Shown: piece by piece, positions 24,501-31,907 of the stretch
Layout: each line of letters begins with the position of its first letter
How positions within the stretch are numbered: the first letter of the stretch is position 1
Assembly (NCBI GenBank): GCA_016788375.1
Contig: JAEUSI010000023.1
Coordinates: 284 to 32,830, forward strand
Direction: 5' to 3'
From: Ignavibacteria bacterium
GTDB lineage: Bacteria; Bacteroidota; Ignavibacteria; Tepidaquicellales; Tepidaquicellaceae
Length of the DNA: 32,547 nucleotides
Notes under the pieces: model-generated
What the model saw: only the letters and a program-made list of their open reading frames with translations
The model's database searches: none
What the model was told of the DNA's origin: nothing
Made by a program: the position numbers and the translations under genes

Positions 24501-26013
24501 CCGGTGTATTGCTGAAATTTGCAGCTGTATATAAGCCTGCATATGTTGTCGGACCTGCGGGCACTGCAGTATATGTAGTTCCGACATGTGCTATTCCCGT
24601 TGAACCGACAGTGCTGCCTGAATAATAAGCATTGTTATTCAGATTGAGATTCATTGTTGCTGTTCCGCTTGGAGGAAGATACAGACAAACATATGCTAAA
24701 GAAGTCGTTCCGCCTGTTTGCGTGTTTGAAAATATATTATTTCTTACATCACAGCCTGTATTTGTAGTGGCAGATAAAATTGCAAGACATGCTGAAAGCA
24801 ATGAAGAATTTGCTGTTCCTGTTCTTGCTCCGCTCAGACTGACAGTATTCTGATATACTTTGTGTCCGGTGCTTGAACCGATTCTGATTCCGAAAATTCC
24901 GAATGTGGTTGAAAATGCAACACCGCCTGTCATATCACCTGTAATATTATAAACTCTGTTGTTTTTTACCAGCTGATTTGCACCTGCTACAAGGTTTATT
25001 CCGTATGCACCGTATGTTCCGGTAGATCTGTTATTCACACCGTTAACAACATTATTATCTAAGGTTGCATTCGTTCCTGTTGCAGAAACATCACCAAGTG
25101 AAATTCCCATTTGTGCAGAACTTACGAAATACTCCATATTCTGGATTGTATTTCCGGAAATTGTAGTATTGTTAAAACCCTGAACGCTGATACCGCGGGC
25201 ATACACTGTTGTTGTATTTCCGGCAGTAGCAGATCCGATTGTGTTATTTGAAACATTCAACAAATCAGCAACTGTTATTGCTGCTCCGTTTACTGCAATA
25301 CCTCTTGCACATGCAGTAATTGCATTATTTGATGCAGTAAAGCTTGTTGCGGTTATTCCTGCGCCGATTGTTGTTGTAGCTGAAGTCAGTGCAGAAGGCG
25401 GAGTTGTATTAGTAACAGTTGAAGCTCCTCCTCCTACTATTATACCCCAGGTTGTATTTTCTGAACCTGTAGTGCTGGTTGCAGTTGAAATATTTCTTCC
25501 TGTTGCGCTTCCGTTTAAAAAGCAGTTCTTTACTGTATTTGAATTAGCGCTTGTAATCAGAGTAGAAAGAGCTACTCTTACAACTGATGTATATGTTGTT
25601 ACATCAGCAGCTGTATTTGTAATTGTAAGACTTCTTGTTGTTCCTGATGCGTTTAATGCACCGTCTATAGTTACATTATCAGCGCCGTTAAGTTCGATAA
25701 CACCTCTTCCGGAAGTTGTAGCACCGGAAATTGTAAGACCGTTGTTAACGGGATAAATCTTTACGCTTGTATAACTTGCTGATCCTGCGCCTGTACTGTT
25801 AAGTACGCAAGGTGCAGTTTCAGTTGTACTTGTTACGATCTGAAGTTCAATGTCTCCGGTTATAGTACCTGCGTTTATTGCATCAAATGCAGATTTTAAA
25901 TCCGGATAAGTCTGTGCTGTTCCTACCGTATAAGATGCCGCTTCAGCTGTGCCGAATGCATAAATACATGTGATGAACAATGCCAGAAAAAAAGAAATGA
26001 ATTTTTTGGTCAT
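21547..26013 (-). CDS. Giant secreted double beta-helix surface protein with dockerin-like end (paralog 1)
   Basis: This 1488-residue exported protein has a signal peptide at 1-25 cut after AEA. A first right-handed beta-helix (about 26-590) is rich in N-N-x-I/V turns and closes with DIGADEFDG. A CARDB/Ig-like domain spans about 592-707. A charged central segment (about 708-795) includes KVVKRVMKEV and ENGREYTGP. A second beta-helix (about 796-1275) ends DIGADEFQGSY. A Cys-containing beta domain (about 1278-1387) precedes a dockerin-like region (1388-1448). Loop one, DVDQDGEIGGSD, is a good Ca2+ EF-hand-type loop. Loop two (NCDDYIDASD) is degenerate. A charged 30-residue tail follows. It should sit outside the cell, perhaps as an adhesin or glycan-binding filament. 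No catalytic triad was recognised. A strong SD fixes the start. The tail lacks the usual T9SS sorting pattern. Confidence 0.88.
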   Translation of the reverse strand: MTKKFISFFLALFITCIYAFGTAEAASYTVGTAQTYPDLKSAFDAINAGTITGDIELQIVTSTTETAPCVLNSTGAGSASYTSVKIYPVNNGLTISGATTSGRGVIELNGADNVTIDGALNASGTTRSLTITNTAADVTTYTSVVRVALSTLITSANSNTVKNCFLNGSATGRNISTATSTTGSENTTWGIIVGGGASTVTNTTPPSALTSATTTIGAGITATSFTASNNAITACARGIAVNGAAITVADLLNVSNNTIGSATAGNTTTVYARGISVQGFNNTTISGNTIQNMEYFVSSAQMGISLGDVSATGTNATLDNNVVNGVNNRSTGTYGAYGINLVAGANQLVKNNRVYNITGDMTGGVAFSTTFGIFGIRIGSSTGHKVYQNTVSLSGARTGTANSSLLSACLAILSATTNTGCDVRNNIFSNTQTGGTTSLAYVCLYLPPSGTATMNLNLNNNAYYSGSTVGSTGIAHVGTTYTAVPAGPTTYAGLYTAANFSNTPGGNLNFSTYSNVLLAGNDALSLASTAAAPLTADLHTNTGLTPTKLESGGNSAVGVTTDIDGQVRPGPAGSVNGGATSNDIGADEFDGVPSIANDMEAVAFINPVNPGYKPSNTTFTCQAQFRNAGTAGQTNVPVSFKIFNAGNTQVYTDDGSSTVTLATGASTTVTFTPNVVGGLVAGVYTMKAKVSLAGDQNTSNDEIVGTLNVGNPLSGPYTVGLADFNRSTGRNITLEKVVKRVMKEVPEYAPISRSKNNTESVTETSPVDGKFTGMVTKEVEEVTYVMMENGREYTGPQFDDATGDFATLTAATQALNNYGGSGAVTFNLTDATYTGETLPIVVNNPLASATNTLTIKPSTYASASASCGTQSASISGASAGGAVIKVLSSYTSLLGLKIENTSAATPIVVHFGSTGTTTMTNCKIDDCTLINGATTSSALVLTDASSTATGGYFQNMTISNNCIQKAYIGVYSFYATAAGNGNGCTYTSNAINTSGANNVRLVGIYVQGADGAVVSKNDIGNFSGTEAEDDKGIWCATGTTNSTVEKNQIHDLVYTGTGGYGCHGIYMSSGTSASNNTVKNNMIANMSGDGWNYTSIPLDNPIGIVATGAQTGLNIYNNSINLYGNTLNQTSAMSMGIYLGAGSVADIRNNSIVNNKGLSAALGYGTVGVYAVTDNTQFSTINYNNYYVNPTGSGVKYVGQIAAAGSVNLAAWKLATLQDANSKSGDPQYQAPTNLHISLATSSILNNNGSSLAAVPDDIDGDTRVHAWAPDIGADEFQGSYVLNLKVCLQNCATNNITVTVFDGSCGVLGNQTVSLTGVGPIDVVFTGINDASSFANMRVTHLNSLQIWSSLPLFITDSRTSWDFTLGPATEAYGNMVYDAGLANWCMPIGDVDQDGEIGGSDKSYVENDITCEAPGCTSTYPTDLANCDDYIDASDLAVVENNNGFVSNPICGPAPKRANKVNTADRKTINTNINPDSKVKDADKSN
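22175..22215. repeat. 41-base direct repeat, copy 1 (in paralog 1)
   Basis: These 41 bases are identical to 27030-27070, in the same orientation, inside the two paralogous giant genes. They encode the conserved APDIGADEFQGS end of the second beta-helix. The distance between copies is 4,855 bases. The identity reaches third codon positions, so it suggests recent duplication or gene conversion. Confidence 0.9.
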
Positions 26014-26017
26014 TTTT

Positions 26018-26038
26018 CCCTCCTCTAAGTTAATAGAG
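26018..26038 (-). promoter_or_regulatory. Strong SD inside a small hairpin before paralog 1
   Basis: On the minus strand AGAGGAGGG (26018-26026) lies four bases before the ATG. CTCTA and TAGAG (26034-26038 and 26023-26027 on plus coordinates) pair with a 6-base loop, so half of the SD is within the stem. The same arrangement precedes paralog 2. Confidence 0.65.
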
Positions 26039-26342
26039 ATTTTTTTAATTAGTGGAATTTATTTAATGTGTTGCTGTAAAATAATTATTTAAAAAGACAA
26101 AGAAAGAACTTTCTGAAATGTAAGTTTATCTATAAAATCCTGATTTATGGGTAATCGAATTTTCCGGAGAATATGAGAAACAACTAAATACTATTAACAA
26201 TTTGTATGGTTCAACATAAACTATATAAAATTATTTTTCAATACTTAATTTTTGATTTACTGGTATAAAAAAATTTTACCGTGTTATAAATTGTCTAATT
26301 TTAGATTGTTTCATTACTTTTTCAAGTTTTCCTTTCAATATG

Positions 26343-26376
26343 ACAAAACCCGGATAATTACTTACCCGGGTTTTGT
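26343..26376 (-). terminator. Terminator of the 1748-aa surface-protein gene
   Basis: ACAAAACCCGG (26343-26353) and CCGGGTTTTGT (26366-26376) form a perfect 11-base stem with a 12-base loop, 31 bases after the stop codon. The minus-strand arm ends in a T-run. Loop and downstream sequence match the terminator of paralog 1 closely. Confidence 0.8.
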
Positions 26377-26407
26377 AATTTAAGTCTTTGTTGATTTGAA
26401 ACTATTC

Positions 26408-29400
26408 TTAGTTGCTCTTATCTGCGTCCTTAACTTTACTGTCAGTATTAATGTTCGTGTTGATTGTTTTCCTGTCAGCCGTGTTGACTTTAACTGTCCT
26501 TTTCGGAGCAGGACCGCAGTTTGAAGAAGCATAATAACCCTGATTGTTTTCAACTACTGCAAGATCTGAAGCATCACAGTAATCATCACATGTCAGATCT
26601 GTCGGAAGTCCGCTTTGACAACCCGGATCTCCGCAAGGCTGATCATTTTCTACTGCTGAAAGATCACTTGCGTCAATTGCCTGATCCTGATTGACATCTC
26701 CGGATATCATTGCCCAGTCTGTTCCGTTAAAAATCAGATTTCCGCCGCTTTCCTGTGATTGTGCTGTAGTGAAATAATAACTTCCCTTTGAATTTGTCAG
26801 CGGTGTTGCCGAACTGCTCCAGATTTCAAGGGAATTTGTTTCTTTAACTCTGATTGAACCAAAGCTCGATGCATCATTTATTCCGGTGAAGACAACGTCT
26901 ACAGGTCCTGAACCTGTCAATGCGACATTCACAGGTGATCCGAGCATTCCGCAGGATCCGTCAAAGACAGTTACTTCAATATTACCTGAAGTACAGTTTT
27001 GAAGTGCTGCTTTCAGATCAAGCACATAAGAACCCTGGAATTCATCTGCGCCGATATCAGGTGCCCATGCATGAACTCTCGTATTTCCGTCTATATCGTC
27101 CGTAATTCCGGCAATTGATACCCCGTTATTATTTAAAGCTGAATTTGTTGTCAGCAGAACGTGTAAATTTGTTGTTCCCGTAAACTGCGGATTCTCGCTT
27201 ATGCTATTTAAGTCTTTACCTGTTGCTGTCTTCCAGTCTGCAAGTGTAGTGCTGAATGTATTCAGATATCCGATTTTCGGGAATTGTCCGTTGACATAAT
27301 AATCATTGTAATTTATATCTGCAAAAATAGTGTTAGAGCTTGAAGATCCTGCTACCCAGATTGCCATTGTCTCTCCGACACCTGTTGAAATTGTAGTCAT
27401 TGAGTTCTGCAGAGCGTTGTTTCTGATGTTAACTGATCCTGCACCGACTGTATTTGCAACTCCGATACATGCGCTGCTTCCGTTAAATGATAATCCGAGA
27501 TAAGCGCCGGACAGATAAATTGAATTGTCATAAATATTCACTCCGGCAGTGCCGTTGTTAAAAACACAGATTCCCTGCGGAAGATATCCCATGTTTGTTA
27601 CAAGTGATCCTTCAGAATCACCGTCACCTTTAATATTATAAATCATATTATTAGATATTTCCGTCGTCCCGGTATTTGTAGTCGCTCCCGGACCATAAAC
27701 TACTCCGAATGCGCCGTATCCTGTCGTGCCGCTGTAATAATAATCATGGATATAATTCTTCGTAATTTTTGTATTTGTTGAACTGTTTATCAGAACTACG
27801 CCGGCATTAACGGTTGTAGGATTTGCTGCGCCGTTTGTATTTCCTGTTGCAAGTCCGATAAGTTCATTTTTATTAATCAGAAGGTTATCTGCAAAAGATA
27901 CCACAATTCCCTGCAGATAAATGCTTGAACCTGCTGTCAGGCTTCCGATTATGTTGTTTGTAATCTGACCGTTATCAGATGTAAATCCGGTCACTCCCGC
28001 AAACTGAATTCCTGTCTTTGCTTTTGTGATAACATTGTTGTCTATCACTATATTGTCAAAGTCTCCGCCTAAAGCATTCAGAATTATTCCCCAGATATTG
28101 TTTGTTGTAGCGGTAGCTCCAGCAGAGATGTTGCAGTTTCTGATTGAACTGTTACTCGGAATTAAAGGTGCACCGTAATTAAACAATCCGACTACATAAG
28201 CTCCTGTTGCATCAAGTGTATTTGTAATAGTAAGGTCTCTTCCGACAGAGCCTCCGACATTATCTCCCTGAATAGTTGTATAAGGACTGGAAATTACAAA
28301 AATTCCAGTTGTAGAACTTCCGGAAATTACAGATGTCACTCCTGATGCAGGCTGAATAGTAAGAGTATTAACGGACGAAGCAGTGGCATTTCCGATTATA
28401 ATCGGGAATGATTCCGACGGATAATTTGCATCAAGAAGCAGGAATCTTACTGCTCCGCTTGAACCTCTTAAATTGAGGTCGTTAACTGCTGCAGTTATGG
28501 TGCCGTATACACCTGTACCGAAATCAGATTCAAGTTCCGGATTTTCATTTCTCTTTACATAAAGCGGTCCGGTATATTCCCTTCCGTTTTCCATCGGGAC
28601 AAATGTAACCTCTTCGACTTCTCTCATCTCTTTCTTTGCCTCGGAATTATAAAGAATTCCGTCAGGTGAGCTTTCATTAACTTTCTTGTCTTTATTGTAA
28701 ACTGTTTTGTTTTCAATTACAGGTACTTCTTTCATTACTTTTTTTACTACTCTTTCAAAGGTAATATTTTTTCCTAAAGCCCTGTTCAGCGCTGCAACTC
28801 CGATTGTATAATCACCTGAAAGCGGCGCACCTACAATAATATAGCTGTTTGTCCCGTTCACCGGAAATGCTGCAGCAGTTAATGCAACGCTTACCGGCAT
28901 TGTTGTAAATGAACCGGCATTTATTCCGACATTAACAGGTACTGCAACGTCCTGTGCAATAACAAAATACTGAATTACATCTCCTCCGGTAACTCCCCCG
29001 CCGCCGAATAACAATGAATAATTTATTGTAAAATCAAAAGGTGAAGTAGAGCCGCTTGCTTCGGCATATTTCCAGCCGTTTGTTCCGCTTGTATTGTCAA
29101 CCCATGTATTTGCGTCGGTCGATTTCTTGTAATAAATTCTGGGTCTTGTTCCTAAAGTACCGTTAACACCGCTAGCATCTGTTATTACAACGTTTGAAAG
29201 ATTTCTGTTTGAAGTTGAACTTGTATTTAACAATGCTGTATAACTTATAGATGGCGGTGTAATGTCTCCGGCAGAAGTGAAATTACCGGCATCCGCTCCG
29301 ATATCAACCGGTGTTAATCCCGACCTTGTCTCTCCGTCATAGTCATTCGTTATTGATGTAACATCAAATCCGTTTCCTTCGACCTTCGTTGGAATTGAAG

Positions 29401-31654
29401 GATTGATGTGAAGGTTTACAGGAAGAGATGATGTTTTTGAACCGTTCGGATTAATGAACTGCGGATCGCTGAAAAAGCTTCCTGCATCCTGTCCAACTGC
29501 TGTCTGCCATGCTGCCAGATTTGCCACATCAAGAGAATTAAAGAATCCGAATGTTCCGCCGGATCCGGTTGTAAAATAATTATTATTGTTTATTGTTAAT
29601 CCTGCAGGATTTGGAGCTGTTCCCCCGACTCTTACTGCATAATGCTTTCCTGTTCCCGCACCGTTGGAACGAGCATTGAAGAATATGTTGTTTCTGAAAT
29701 TTCTTGTGTTTGTAGTTATTGTACTTACAAAAGCATAAGAATTAGCTGAACCGCCAACTCCGGTACCTCCGACATAAACACTGTTGAAATAAATATTATC
29801 TATTCCCGCAACCTGCTCACTGATTCCGTTCATAGCTACGCCAGCAGTTACCGGATTTCCCAGTGCATCAATTCCGATTCTTACCATATTGTTCTGATAT
29901 GTCGTAAGACCGGCGACTATATATATACCGTTCATTGTTGCCGTTGCAGATGAAGAAACCATATTTAAAGACTGAATGAAGTTTCTCTGTACAACGTGTG
30001 TTCCGGTTGTTGATCCGCCGTATACCAGTCCGGATACCCAGACAGCGGCTGTTGCATTTGTATTTTCTATTGCACTGACTAAATTTTGTGATATATTGTT
30101 TCCGGTTGCACTTGCGCTTGTATTGTCACTCCATATACCGATTGCAGATGAAGAAGTTCCTGTCGCTACATTTGGTGAATTTATGGATAAATACGAAACA
30201 GTATTTCCGTTTAACAATGATGTTCCGGACTGTGAATAAATTCCTACAATTCTTGAAGATGTTCCGGTAGCGCTTACCGTCAAAGGTGCAGCCGAATATC
30301 CTACAATATTATTATTCATTGTGTTTGTTACAGTAGAAGCAGTAAATGCTCTTATACCATATAATATTGCTGAACCGGTAGAAGTATTTGTGACTGAAAT
30401 CCCTCCGACTGAATTATTTGAAATACTTGCTGCTGTAGAAGGGAAAAAATAAATTCCGTATACTTCACCTGTAGTAGTTCCTGTGCTGGAATACGTAATC
30501 GAACCGGCAACAGTTGAACTTCCGATTGTATTGTTGTTTATTCCTGATATCACTGTTGTTGTAGTAGCTACAAGAATTCCTGCAAACGGAGCGGATGTGC
30601 TTGTTCCCGAAACTAAGCCGCTTACTGAAATCCCGGCTATTGTATTACCGGTAACAGAAGATCCTGTTGTTGCTCCGTGTACTGAAATGTAAATCGGATA
30701 AAATCTGCTTGAAGATGATACACCGACAAAACCATAAGTTCCTGTACCGCTGCTGTTGGCAAAACCAACTGTATTTCCGCTGATCGTACAGTTATTAATG
30801 TTTGCGCTCGCAAGTTGAATTCCTGCATGAATTGTTCCTGTTGTTTGTGTTCTTGCTGATGACTGATACAGTTTGTTATTTTGTATAGTCCAGTCAGTAT
30901 TTCCTCCGGAAACGTATATTCCCGCACTCTGAACTGCAGCTCCGAAATAATCAAATATTCTGTTGCCTGAGATTACAATTCCGCTGTTGTAAGTTGTAAC
31001 TGTAGTAGTAGTTCCGTTACTGTATATTCCTTTTGTCGGAAGATTACCGCCGGCAGGACCTATGTCGCAATTGCTTACAGTATTATTGTCGCTACCTGTT
31101 GTAACTGCACTTGCGCCGAAATAAATGTTACCCCCGTTTGTTGTTGCACCCATTGAGGATGATCCAAGTACAGAACATCTTGTTATTGTATTATTGGAAG
31201 CATCTTTTTCAAGTTTAATTGTGCTTGTTCCGGTTGTATTTGATGTTGACAGATTGGCAATTGTAAGTGAATTTCCCCCTGTATTCAAACCGTCTATAAT
31301 TACATTATCAGCTCCGTTAAGAGAAATAAGAGCTCCTCCTGTTACTGTTCCGTAAACAGTTCTCGCAGCTCCTCCGCTTGGTCTGATTGTCAGCGTAGCC
31401 CAGTCTTTTTCATTTAGGACAATTACGCCGGATTCGGTAGTTAAATCGGCAGTGATGTCAATAATGATATTATTTCCAGCTTGAGATTCTGCGCCATTTA
31501 GAATATCGAAAGCGCCTCCACCAAGTGTAAGCGAACCGTATGTTCCGTCTACTCCGGTCGAACCGGAAATTGTAACCTGTGCATCTGCATTATTAAATGC
31601 AAATGCGCCGGCAAATATTACCGCCAGCAAAAGAAATTGAATTTTTTGTTTCAT
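26408..31654 (-). CDS. Giant secreted double beta-helix surface protein with dockerin-like end (paralog 2)
   Basis: This 1748-residue exported protein has a signal peptide at 1-25 cut after ADA. A long Ser/Thr/Asn-rich right-handed beta-helix (about 26-780) closes with DIGAD. A beta-rich domain (about 792-940) follows. The central charged segment (about 942-1045) has VVKKVMKEV and ENGREYTGP. A second beta-helix (about 1046-1538) ends DIGADEFQGSY. A conserved beta domain (about 1542-1648) comes next. A dockerin-like region (1649-1711) has two good loops: DVNQDQAIDASD and DLTCDDYCDASD. The end is the same charged tail as in paralog 1. From the central segment to the end the two proteins are clearly homologous, while the first halves differ greatly. 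It probably acts outside the cell in attachment or matrix building. This is inferred from architecture only. Strong SD five bases before the ATG; no T9SS-type tail. Confidence 0.88.
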   Translation of the reverse strand: MKQKIQFLLLAVIFAGAFAFNNADAQVTISGSTGVDGTYGSLTLGGGAFDILNGAESQAGNNIIIDITADLTTESGVIVLNEKDWATLTIRPSGGAARTVYGTVTGGALISLNGADNVIIDGLNTGGNSLTIANLSTSNTTGTSTIKLEKDASNNTITRCSVLGSSSMGATTNGGNIYFGASAVTTGSDNNTVSNCDIGPAGGNLPTKGIYSNGTTTTVTTYNSGIVISGNRIFDYFGAAVQSAGIYVSGGNTDWTIQNNKLYQSSARTQTTGTIHAGIQLASANINNCTISGNTVGFANSSGTGTYGFVGVSSSSRFYPIYISVHGATTGSSVTGNTIAGISVSGLVSGTSTSAPFAGILVATTTTVISGINNNTIGSSTVAGSITYSSTGTTTGEVYGIYFFPSTAASISNNSVGGISVTNTSTGSAILYGIRAFTASTVTNTMNNNIVGYSAAPLTVSATGTSSRIVGIYSQSGTSLLNGNTVSYLSINSPNVATGTSSSAIGIWSDNTSASATGNNISQNLVSAIENTNATAAVWVSGLVYGGSTTGTHVVQRNFIQSLNMVSSSATATMNGIYIVAGLTTYQNNMVRIGIDALGNPVTAGVAMNGISEQVAGIDNIYFNSVYVGGTGVGGSANSYAFVSTITTNTRNFRNNIFFNARSNGAGTGKHYAVRVGGTAPNPAGLTINNNNYFTTGSGGTFGFFNSLDVANLAAWQTAVGQDAGSFFSDPQFINPNGSKTSSLPVNLHINPSIPTKVEGNGFDVTSITNDYDGETRSGLTPVDIGADAGNFTSAGDITPPSISYTALLNTSSTSNRNLSNVVITDASGVNGTLGTRPRIYYKKSTDANTWVDNTSGTNGWKYAEASGSTSPFDFTINYSLLFGGGGVTGGDVIQYFVIAQDVAVPVNVGINAGSFTTMPVSVALTAAAFPVNGTNSYIIVGAPLSGDYTIGVAALNRALGKNITFERVVKKVMKEVPVIENKTVYNKDKKVNESSPDGILYNSEAKKEMREVEEVTFVPMENGREYTGPLYVKRNENPELESDFGTGVYGTITAAVNDLNLRGSSGAVRFLLLDANYPSESFPIIIGNATASSVNTLTIQPASGVTSVISGSSTTGIFVISSPYTTIQGDNVGGSVGRDLTITNTLDATGAYVVGLFNYGAPLIPSNSSIRNCNISAGATATTNNIWGIILNALGGDFDNIVIDNNVITKAKTGIQFAGVTGFTSDNGQITNNIIGSLTAGSSIYLQGIVVSFADNLLINKNELIGLATGNTNGAANPTTVNAGVVLINSSTNTKITKNYIHDYYYSGTTGYGAFGVVYGPGATTNTGTTEISNNMIYNIKGDGDSEGSLVTNMGYLPQGICVFNNGTAGVNIYDNSIYLSGAYLGLSFNGSSACIGVANTVGAGSVNIRNNALQNSMTTISTGVGETMAIWVAGSSSSNTIFADINYNDYYVNGQFPKIGYLNTFSTTLADWKTATGKDLNSISENPQFTGTTNLHVLLTTNSALNNNGVSIAGITDDIDGNTRVHAWAPDIGADEFQGSYVLDLKAALQNCTSGNIEVTVFDGSCGMLGSPVNVALTGSGPVDVVFTGINDASSFGSIRVKETNSLEIWSSSATPLTNSKGSYYFTTAQSQESGGNLIFNGTDWAMISGDVNQDQAIDASDLSAVENDQPCGDPGCQSGLPTDLTCDDYCDASDLAVVENNQGYYASSNCGPAPKRTVKVNTADRKTINTNINTDSKVKDADKSN
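27030..27070. repeat. 41-base direct repeat, copy 2 (in paralog 2)
   Basis: Identical to 22175-22215 and in the same reading frame. The surrounding 3' coding regions are also very similar, with many shared runs, including the final 100 or so bases that encode the charged tail. Confidence 0.9.
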
Positions 31655-31659
31655 GTTTT

Positions 31660-31679
31660 CCTCCTCTATTGTGATAGAG
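31660..31679 (-). promoter_or_regulatory. Strong SD inside a small hairpin before paralog 2
   Basis: On the minus strand AGAGGAGG (31660-31667) lies five bases before the ATG. CTCTAT and ATAGAG pair as a perfect 6-base stem with a 4-base loop (31664-31679), covering the 5' half of the SD. The remaining 228 bases up to the TPR gene hold no terminator or clear promoter that I can see. Confidence 0.65.
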
Positions 31680-31907
31680 TATTTAATTAATGGATAAAAA
31701 TTTTTTTGGCAGAACAGAATGAAAATTGTATAATTATATCGGAATTTAAAAGAAGATAATTCAACTTAACATGAAATATCGTATTAGTGGAATAAGTAAA
31801 CTTACTTAAATATCTATATGCCGTTACAATAAAAACTTTGTAAAAACTACTTTATAATTTCGCAAAAATCAATACTAAGTTTATCTTACAAAGCCTGAAG
31901 AATAAGT

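Larger units (their letters stand above)
26014..26407. other. 394-base gap between the two giant genes
   Basis: This AT-rich non-coding stretch holds three things: the SD and overlapping hairpin of paralog 1 near 26018-26038, the terminator of paralog 2 at 26343-26376, and between them about 300 bases where I see no gene, repeat or clear promoter. Stretches of the leader of paralog 1 (about 26034-26070) resemble the leader of paralog 2 (about 31675-31710). Confidence 0.6.

Noticed and set aside
25241-25756. A 171-codon open frame on the plus strand, and several others antisense to the giant genes (for example 29976-30239, 30483-30692).
   Set aside because: They mirror repetitive Thr/Ser/Asn/Ala-rich coding on the other strand, which avoids stops in that antisense frame. 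Their translations are low-complexity Val/Pro/Ala strings with no family features.
26039-26342. A possible small RNA or CRISPR-like element in the gap between the giant genes.
   Set aside because: No regular repeats, no strong promoter and no internal terminator other than that of paralog 2 were found. The stretch is simply AT-rich.
21550-26710. Type IX secretion sorting domains at the ends of the giant proteins.
   Set aside because: The expected beta-sandwich tail with a PNP-type start and a terminal basic strand is absent. The proteins end in a charged, hydrophilic tail instead.
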